Source: Pseudomonas mandelii (GTDB taxonomy: Bacteria > Pseudomonadota > Gammaproteobacteria > Pseudomonadales > Pseudomonadaceae). From it: 64,000 bases of DNA. The stretch covers positions 124,001-188,000 of the forward strand of contig NZ_JAMYDU010000008.1 of assembly GCF_024138395.1 (NCBI RefSeq), given 5' to 3'. Positions within the stretch are counted from its first letter, which is position 1. The number at the start of each line of letters is the position of its first letter. The position numbers and the translations under genes were made by a program. Below, in pieces: positions 58,548 through 64,000 of this stretch. Below the pieces are notes generated by a model, which had not been told where the DNA came from, did no database searches, and saw only the letters and a program-made list of their open reading frames with translations.

Positions 58548-59270
58548 TTATACCAAAGCCTGCCGCACCTGCTTCTCCAGCTCAGCCTTCAACCCCGGCT
58601 CCAGCTTCAACTGCCGCGCCAGCTCATCAAGGTAGGACTTCTCCATGAAGTTCTCCTCATCCACCAGCATCACACTGGCGATGTACATTTCAGCCGCCAT
58701 TTCCGGCGTGCTGGCAGCGCGGGCGACGTCGGTCGGGTCCAGCGGTTTGTTGAGTTCGGCGTGCAGCCAGTGTTGCAGTTCCTGATCGTTGTCGAGCTTG
58801 CTGAACTCGCCTTCGATCAATTGACGCTCGCGCTCATCCACATGACCGTCGGCCTTGGCCGCGGCGACCAACGCCTTGAGAATCGCCTGGCTGTGCTGCT
58901 CGACCTGGGCCGCTGGCAAGCGGTCGAGAGTTTGCGGTTCGGTTCGAGGCGCAGTGCCTTGCTGGGCCTGCCAGTTGCCATACGCTTTGTAGGCGATTAC
59001 GCCCAGCGCGGCGAGGCCGCCGTAGATCGCCACTTTGCCGCCGACCTTGCGCACCTTCTTGTTGCCGAGCAACAAGCCCATGGCGCCAGCCGCTAGAGCA
59101 CCGCCGCCGGCGCCGGATAGGACACCGCCGAGGCCGCCCGAACCACTGGAGCCTCCGAGCAAACCGCCCAAACCACCGCTGGATGCTTTGTTCTGGGTGC
59201 CGCCGGCCTTGTTCTGCAACAGATCCTGACCGGATTTGAGTAGTTGATCGAGCAATCCACGGGTGTTCAT
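58548..59270 (-). CDS. DUF533/TerB-like inner membrane protein (YebE type)
   Basis: A 240-residue protein. A glycine-rich low-complexity stretch (SSGGLGGLLGGSSGSGGLGG) covers about residues 30-60. Two weak membrane segments follow near 55-70 and 80-98 (VAIYGGLAALGVIAYKAYGNW). The C-terminal ~125 residues form a TerB-like helical domain (LKALVAAAKADGHVDERERQLIEGEFSKL, then PEMAAEMYIASVMLVDEENFMEKSYLDELARQL) with the acidic D/E positions that may hold metal. It resembles E. coli YebE, an envelope-stress gene. GGAGG precedes the ATG. It lies between the two unknown paralogues on the same strand, but its base composition is like the core genome. Confidence 0.88.
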   Translation of the reverse strand: MNTRGLLDQLLKSGQDLLQNKAGGTQNKASSGGLGGLLGGSSGSGGLGGVLSGAGGGALAAGAMGLLLGNKKVRKVGGKVAIYGGLAALGVIAYKAYGNWQAQQGTAPRTEPQTLDRLPAAQVEQHSQAILKALVAAAKADGHVDERERQLIEGEFSKLDNDQELQHWLHAELNKPLDPTDVARAASTPEMAAEMYIASVMLVDEENFMEKSYLDELARQLKLEPGLKAELEKQVRQALV

Positions 59271-59419
59271 GTTCCGCCTCCAAACAGGGGTTATCCGGAT
59301 CTATAAGGCCTCCAGCCTAGTTCGAAAGTGCCCATGACCTGCGAGTGAGTGTGCTTCCAAATATTGCTGGTTTCCCCACGCAATAAATCGGAAAGACACC
59401 CCGGCTGGATTTTCAGCAA

Positions 59420-61771
59420 CTAAAGCGTCAACAAGAAATCGTCAAATACCAAGGAAGCGTTACCTTTCGCAAGTAATTCCATTTTGACTATATCCAGCCC
59501 TGAGAACTCAATGGTCCTTGCGGGCAAGCCGAGCCTTTCTTGTCCTAGGAAACCGCCAGTGCCATAAAAATTTATTTCACCAAAAGACTGCCCCAAACCG
59601 TTGCCATAGAATTCAAAACTCACTTTTTGGCAGGGACGGATGAACGTAATCTCTGCTTTCTCTTGCGCCACGACATACCAGTGAAGCTGCTTGCCCGGTA
59701 TACCACTGGCTATTTGAGCATTGGTAAAAACAGCCGGATTAGGCAAGTGAACTGCAGTTGTTAAAAGTTTGAAGGTGAGAACCGGCGTCACAAGCATTTC
59801 ACCCGCCCGGATGATCATCCGCGAAAGTTCATCATCAAAATCCTCCACCAACAATGTCTTGACTGTGTAGGTCCTCTGCGGGAACTTCACAGCCTTGCTC
59901 TCGTCCGCCTCACCATAAAAATTCACGCTCATGCTGATCGTCAGCAGACTTCTGTCACGCAGCGTAAAAAGCCAGTCCAGCGGCACTGGCCGGCTCAAAC
60001 CTGATGATGCGGCATGAACCACTTTTTCCTCAAAAATTGTCTCTTTGCCATCACGGTCGATCCCGATGTAGCGGATCAAGACCCATTGATTTTCGACCTG
60101 CTGGGGCCACTCGCTGACATTCAAAGGCGTCCGTGCTTCAAGTTGAGTGACGTCTAGATCATTGCCATTTACACCACCGATAATCGGTGTTGGCAGTTCC
60201 GGGTGGTAGTGAGGTATTGACCCGATCGAGGCAGCAAGGGGCGGCGATGTCTGGATCGGCTTGCCACCACGCAGGTGCTCGTAACTGAGCTTTACCTGTT
60301 TCCCCAGATTCGCCGCTATAAATGTGCGGTTGAGAAAAAAGTTGGCGCGACTGTTGGCGTTGAGAAGTTGAGGTGCAAAAACTGGAGATCCAGCCCCGGA
60401 AGCACCTTCGGCAATAAGTCGCACAGTATCGCCCACCCGATAACCCAAAACCTCAACCCGACCCGTTGCCCCGCGCAGATTGGCGGAGTCCAATGGGTCG
60501 AGCACACCGTTGATGGACTTGAGCAATGCAGGTGCGAGCAACCGGGGCAGCCCCTCCCCTATTACACGAGCACCGGCAACGGTTGAATTTCCGATCGAAA
60601 TACCTCCACGGAGCAATGTGTAGATCACCGATACATTGCTTCCCGCGATGACTTGATCGTTACTGACCTGAATTACACAGGGTTTCTTCTGTCCGAACTC
60701 ATCTTCCTCGACAGTGCCCGTCATTGATAAAACCACGTCTGGCTTGCCCGCCACTTTGGCGGTGTAAGTGGCAATGATGTTATCTCCCACCAGAAAACGC
60801 GGATCGCTGGTGCGAACCACAACCCGCAAAGGATTTGCGCCGAGTTTTCCCAGATCGATAGTGTCAGGATCGTCGGTGGGATCGTTGAGAATTTCGCGCA
60901 ACAACGCACGCGGCAATCGATTACCAGCCAGATCCACATCAATAGATTGCACGGCTGACCAGCGTGAATCCTGATCGGGATTGTTACCGAGCTGATCGGT
61001 GACCGTATAAGAAATATTGAACTTGGGATGATCCCCGGCCTTCTCCAAGTCTGCACGAGTCACGTTGAAACAGACTTTGACGGGAACATTGGAACCAGGA
61101 TTCGGCGCCTGCTCCCTGGTGACTTCGTGATACACACTGTGGCCGTTAAGGTTCAATCGAATGCGATCAAAAGCACGGCAAAAGGGGTAGGACACGCACA
61201 CCTGTGCACCGATGACAGGAAAGTCCGGGCCAACGCCTTTGCGCAAAGCATCGGACAGAATCAACTCAAGTTCAGAATGCTCTCCATCTCCCGGGCTGGT
61301 GTCTTGATTACCGGGAAGTATCCTGTTGTACAACAGCTCCAGCGGCGGCTCGGAGGTGCCCATGTTTGCACTGCCCCGCTTCACGGTACAGCTAAGCCGG
61401 TTAATCACATCGGCGAGCAGCATCTGATGTGAAATGTGCAGTGTTACCTCATTGTTTTCGTCTAACGTCTGCACACTGTCGATGCCGGGTTGGCCGTTCA
61501 GATTCAGAAACACCGTATCGCCCCGGCGCTGCCCCAGATACGGGCCGAATACGACTTTTGCGCCTTCCGGCGCCCAATCATAGATACGCCGTGGAACCCC
61601 CAAATGCGCGCCTACGATAGGTCGTGTCGCTTCTGGCAGATCAGGCGGAAACAGTGCCAGCACCGTATTTTCCACCTCCATGCCACCTAATATCTGTTCT
61701 TCACTTGGTGGAAAACAGGTCGGGGTGACCGGTGGTGGGCCATCGAACTGCCCGGTTGCAGTTGTGTCCAT
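59420..61771 (-). CDS. 783-residue protein of unknown family, paralogue of the 55919 gene
   Basis: Not recognised. It starts MDTTATGQFDGPPPVTPTCF after AAGGAGAG, with no signal peptide or membrane segment. Like its 806-residue relative it reads as tandem beta-sandwich modules; shared blocks are DDPDTIDLGKLGANPLRVVV (~residue 300), RLIAEGASGAGSPVF (~450), NSRANFFLNRTFIAANLGKQ and GGKPIQTSPPL..IPHYHPELPTPII. The C-terminal ~100 residues (QKVSFEFYGNGLGQSF, GTGGFLGQERL, ARTIEFSGLDIVKMELLAKG, VFDDFLL) form a jelly-roll-like module ending in DDF, similar in style to the 155-residue protein at 1863-2330 and lacking in the 806-residue protein. Possible roles include a secreted toxin, adhesin or sugar-binding scaffold; none is supported directly. 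Confidence 0.85.
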   Translation of the reverse strand: MDTTATGQFDGPPPVTPTCFPPSEEQILGGMEVENTVLALFPPDLPEATRPIVGAHLGVPRRIYDWAPEGAKVVFGPYLGQRRGDTVFLNLNGQPGIDSVQTLDENNEVTLHISHQMLLADVINRLSCTVKRGSANMGTSEPPLELLYNRILPGNQDTSPGDGEHSELELILSDALRKGVGPDFPVIGAQVCVSYPFCRAFDRIRLNLNGHSVYHEVTREQAPNPGSNVPVKVCFNVTRADLEKAGDHPKFNISYTVTDQLGNNPDQDSRWSAVQSIDVDLAGNRLPRALLREILNDPTDDPDTIDLGKLGANPLRVVVRTSDPRFLVGDNIIATYTAKVAGKPDVVLSMTGTVEEDEFGQKKPCVIQVSNDQVIAGSNVSVIYTLLRGGISIGNSTVAGARVIGEGLPRLLAPALLKSINGVLDPLDSANLRGATGRVEVLGYRVGDTVRLIAEGASGAGSPVFAPQLLNANSRANFFLNRTFIAANLGKQVKLSYEHLRGGKPIQTSPPLAASIGSIPHYHPELPTPIIGGVNGNDLDVTQLEARTPLNVSEWPQQVENQWVLIRYIGIDRDGKETIFEEKVVHAASSGLSRPVPLDWLFTLRDRSLLTISMSVNFYGEADESKAVKFPQRTYTVKTLLVEDFDDELSRMIIRAGEMLVTPVLTFKLLTTAVHLPNPAVFTNAQIASGIPGKQLHWYVVAQEKAEITFIRPCQKVSFEFYGNGLGQSFGEINFYGTGGFLGQERLGLPARTIEFSGLDIVKMELLAKGNASLVFDDFLLTL

Positions 61772-62104
61772 GTGACTCTCCTTATCTCAGATTGAACGCC
61801 AGATACGCCTTGCGGAGAGTGGGCGCCGATAAGGCGGCACAGACAACTGTCAGAAATTACAGGTAGCCGGCCTTTCCCGACGAACGGCAAGACCGTACCC
61901 CACAACTCGTCTTCGAAATCGATTGGTAAAAAAAAACCGCCATCGGGAATTTCCGAATGATGACCCTGCGTCGGATTCGTCACTTCGGCACATCATGGCC
62001 CGCCCCGGCCAGTATCTCTGACTACGCTAATAACAAGCCGCCAACGGCATGCTTCACCCCGTTCACCACTGCCCCGACCATAATTTAAACAAGAGGGTTC
62101 ACCC
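61772..62104. other. Divergent intergenic region with lux-box-like element
   Basis: A 333-base region between the 783-residue gene and the ABC binding-protein gene. Near its left end is the lux-box-like block (61846-61865). The rest, including a nine-A run near 61928, shows no gene or repeat. CAAGAGGG before 62105 is the binding-protein ribosome-binding site. Confidence 0.5.
61846..61865 (-). promoter_or_regulatory. Lux-box-like element before the 783-residue gene
   Basis: Identical over 20 bases to 58414-58433 and at the same 75-base distance from the start codon. The core 61847-61862 is CTGTCAGAAATTACAG (CT-N12-AG). Confidence 0.6.
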
Positions 62105-63256
62105 ATGCTCGTGCACAAGACCGCACTGCTCAGTGCAATCACCACCGCGCTGCTGACCAGTGCCAGCCTGCAGGCCGCCGAACCGCTGCAAGCCGTCGGT
62201 GCCGGCGAAGGTCAGCTGGATATCGTTGCCTGGCCCGGCTACATCGAACGGGGCGAAACGGACAAGGCCTACGACTGGGTGACTGGCTTCGAGAAGGAAA
62301 CCGGCTGCAAGGTCAACGTCAAGACCGCCGGCACGTCCGATGAAATGGTCACCCTGATGGCCAAAGGCGGTTACGACCTGGTGACGGCGTCCGGCGACGC
62401 TTCCCTGCGCCTGATCGCCGGCAAACGTGTGCAGCCGATCAATACCGCATTGATTCCCAACTGGAAGAGTCTCGATCCGCGCCTGAAGGATGCACCGTGG
62501 TATGTGGTCGACAAGCAAACCTACGGTACCCCCTATCAATGGGGCCCGAACGTGCTGATGTACAACACCAACGTGTTCAAGCAGCCGCCCACCAGTTGGG
62601 GCGTGCTTTTCGAAGAGCAGAAGCTGCCCGATGGCAAATCCAACAAGGGCCGCGTGCAAGCGTATGACGGCCCGATCTACATCGCGGACGCGGCGTTGTA
62701 CCTGAAAACCGCTAAGCCGGAATTGGGCATCACGGATCCTTATCTGCTCGACGAGAAACAGTACAAGGCCGTTCTCGATCTGCTGCGCGCCCAGCAAAAG
62801 TTGATCCATCGCTACTGGCACGACACCACCGTGCAGATGAGTGACTTCAAGAACGAAGGCGTGGTGGCTTCCAGTTCCTGGCCCTATCAGGTCAATGGCC
62901 TGATGAAGGAGAAACAGCCCGTTGCATCGACCATCCCGAAAGAAGGCGCCACCGGATGGGCCGACACCACCATGTTGCACGCCGAGGCCAAGCACCCGAA
63001 CTGCGCCTACAAGTGGATGGACTGGTCGCTCAAGCCGAAGGTCCAGGGCGATGTGTCTGCCTGGTTCGGCTCGCTGCCGGCGGTTCCGGCCGCGTGCAAG
63101 GAAAGCGAACTGTTGGGCGCCGAGGGTTGCAAGACCAACGGTTTCGACCAGTTCGACAAGATCGCCTTCTGGAAAACCCCACAGGCCGAGGGCGGCAAGT
63201 TCGTGCCTTACAGCCGCTGGACCCAGGATTACATTGCGATCATGGGTGGTCGTTAA
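62105..63256 (+). CDS. Polyamine-type ABC transporter substrate-binding protein
   Basis: A 383-residue periplasmic binding protein of the PotD/PotF/YdcS type. The signal peptide MLVHKTALLSAITTALLTSASLQAAEPL precedes the mature LDIVAWPGYIERGETDKAYDWVTGFEKETG. The family core VNVKTAGTSDEMVTLMAKGGYDLVTASGDASLRL is clear, and aromatic residues likely to line a cationic-ligand pocket follow (TPYQWGPNVLMYN, SSSWPYQVNG). Putrescine, spermidine or a related amine is the expected ligand; it cannot be narrowed further. It opens an ABC operon whose ATPase begins at 63437 after a REP pair. RBS AAGAGGG precedes the ATG. Confidence 0.92.
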   Translation: MLVHKTALLSAITTALLTSASLQAAEPLQAVGAGEGQLDIVAWPGYIERGETDKAYDWVTGFEKETGCKVNVKTAGTSDEMVTLMAKGGYDLVTASGDASLRLIAGKRVQPINTALIPNWKSLDPRLKDAPWYVVDKQTYGTPYQWGPNVLMYNTNVFKQPPTSWGVLFEEQKLPDGKSNKGRVQAYDGPIYIADAALYLKTAKPELGITDPYLLDEKQYKAVLDLLRAQQKLIHRYWHDTTVQMSDFKNEGVVASSSWPYQVNGLMKEKQPVASTIPKEGATGWADTTMLHAEAKHPNCAYKWMDWSLKPKVQGDVSAWFGSLPAVPAACKESELLGAEGCKTNGFDQFDKIAFWKTPQAEGGKFVPYSRWTQDYIAIMGGR

Positions 63257-63276
63257 GCTCTCTGAGATCAAAAACA

Positions 63277-63385
63277 AGATCAAAAGATCGCAGCCTTCGG
63301 CAGCTCCTACGCCGACGGCATGCACTGCAAATGTGGCGTCCTCTGCAAATCCCGTAGGAGCTGCCGAAGGCTGCGATCTTTTAAT
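63277..63385. repeat. REP pair inside the ABC operon, GATCGCAGCCTTCGG class
   Basis: AAAAGATCGCAGCCTTCGGC and its inverted copy (63350-63383) form ~35-base arms around a CGACGGCATG loop. It sits between the binding-protein and ATPase genes. Confidence 0.88.
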
Positions 63386-63436
63386 GGCAGACCCGATTCA
63401 ATTGATAGAAAGCGCGCTTTTTTGGAGCACCGCACC

Positions 63437-64000
63437 ATGACGCTTGCAGTCCAGTTCACCAACGTTTCCCGTCAGTTCGGCGAAGTGAAAGCCGTTGACC
63501 GGGTTTCTATCGATATCCAGGACGGCGAGTTCTTTTCCCTGCTGGGCCCCTCAGGCTCGGGCAAAACCACCTGCCTGCGCCTGATCGCCGGTTTCGAACA
63601 ACCGAGCACTGGCTCCATCCGCATTCATGGCGCCGAAGCCGCCGGGTTGCCGCCGTATCAACGTGACGTGAACACCGTGTTCCAGGATTACGCGCTGTTC
63701 CCGCACATGAATGTACTCGACAACGTCGCCTACGGTTTGAAAGTCAAAGGCGTCGGCAAGTCCGAACGCCAAAAACGCGCCGACGAAGCCCTCGACATGG
63801 TCGCCCTCGGCGGCTACGGCGAACGCAAACCGGTGCAACTCTCCGGTGGCCAGCGTCAGCGCGTGGCCCTGGCCCGCGCGCTGGTCAATCGCCCTCGTGT
63901 GTTGCTGCTCGACGAACCCTTGGGCGCCCTCGATCTGAAGCTGCGCGAGCAAATGCAAGGCGAGCTGAAGAAGCTGCAACGCCAGCTCGGCATTACCTTC
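63437..64000 (+). CDS. Polyamine-type ABC transporter ATPase, N-terminal part
   Basis: The gene runs off the window end after 188 codons. It starts ATG at 63437 ([20 protein letters not shown]) with GGAG 11 bases upstream. Visible are Walker [11 protein letters not shown] (residues 36-45), the Q-loop [13 protein letters not shown], the signature LSGGQRQR, Walker [14 protein letters not shown] and the D-loop LKLREQMQ. It belongs to the PotA/PotG group that couples to the binding protein at 62105. The C-terminal OB-like regulatory domain of this group would lie outside the window. Family call is secure. Confidence 0.93.
   Translation, partial: MTLAVQFTNVSRQFGEVKAVDRVSIDIQDGEFFSLLGPSGSGKTTCLRLIAGFEQPSTGSIRIHGAEAAGLPPYQRDVNTVFQDYALFPHMNVLDNVAYGLKVKGVGKSERQKRADEALDMVALGGYGERKPVQLSGGQRQRVALARALVNRPRVLLLDEPLGALDLKLREQMQGELKKLQRQLGITF

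Noticed and set aside
58448..58648. Short frame opposite the DUF533 gene, proline/alanine-rich end
   Set aside because: Its second half is the complement of the DUF533 gene and its first half is the promoter region of the 806-residue gene; no ribosome-binding site.
55919..61771. Unknown paralogues as RTX adhesins, Tc toxins or RHS proteins
   Set aside because: No GGxGxD nonapeptide repeats, YD repeats, RHS core or secretion signal could be found in either protein.
62099..63325. 408-residue frame antisense to the polyamine binding protein
   Set aside because: The binding protein on the plus strand has a signal peptide and family motifs; this one has neither.

Overview
The window looks like a chromosomal segment of a Pseudomonas from the fluorescens/putida side of the genus. 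The evidence is gene order (aatJQMP-aauSR-glpM next to glpFKRD; adk-ppc; lysS-prfB; a complete wsp cluster), high G+C with GC-rich third positions, and many REP/BIME repeats of the GTAGGAGCGAGGCTTGCCCGCG and GTGGGAGCGGGCTTGC types in gene junctions. No tRNA, rRNA or CRISPR array was seen.

Layout. 1-5.5 kb: 3' end of metE, a small jelly-roll-like protein behind a palindromic lux-box-like site, an exported alpha/beta hydrolase, a DUF6124 protein and a FrnE-like thiol oxidoreductase. 5.5-12.8 kb: GlpM, the AauS/AauR two-component system and the aatJQMP acidic amino acid ABC transporter. The promoter region of aatJ shows a sigma54 promoter, an IHF-like site and two TTCGG-N4-CCGAA inverted repeats. 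13-18.1 kb: glycerol regulon glpF-glpK-glpR-glpD. 18.4-25.5 kb: YbaK deacylase, a Fic protein, and an RND efflux pair with a divergent TetR regulator. 26-35.7 kb: rsmJ, several small unknowns, tsaB, adk, ppc. 36-44.5 kb: an envelope-stress lipoprotein pair (PA3691/LptF type), an alpha/beta hydrolase lipoprotein, a QEGLA-motif metallopeptidase-like protein, a TetR regulator, lysS, and prfB with its programmed +1 frameshift. 44.8-53.2 kb: wspABCDEFR, the surface-sensing chemosensory system that makes c-di-GMP.

53.3-61.8 kb is the accessory part. An IS66-family element (2023 bp, 20-bp terminal inverted repeats, 8-bp target duplication) splits a DUF6124 gene, and its transposase is itself broken at the catalytic Glu region. 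Next to it lie two long, more AT-rich paralogues (806 and 783 aa) of no family I recognise, with a DUF533/TerB-like gene between them. Both long genes carry the same 20-bp element at exactly the same distance (75 bases) before their start codons. It fits the CT-N12-AG pattern of Pseudomonas LuxR-type boxes, and a related near-perfect palindrome precedes the small jelly-roll gene near 2.3 kb. I infer a co-regulated, possibly quorum-controlled set of unknown proteins. This is the best candidate for something undescribed here.

The window ends (62.1-64 kb) in a polyamine-type ABC transporter operon: binding protein, REP pair, then a truncated ATPase gene.
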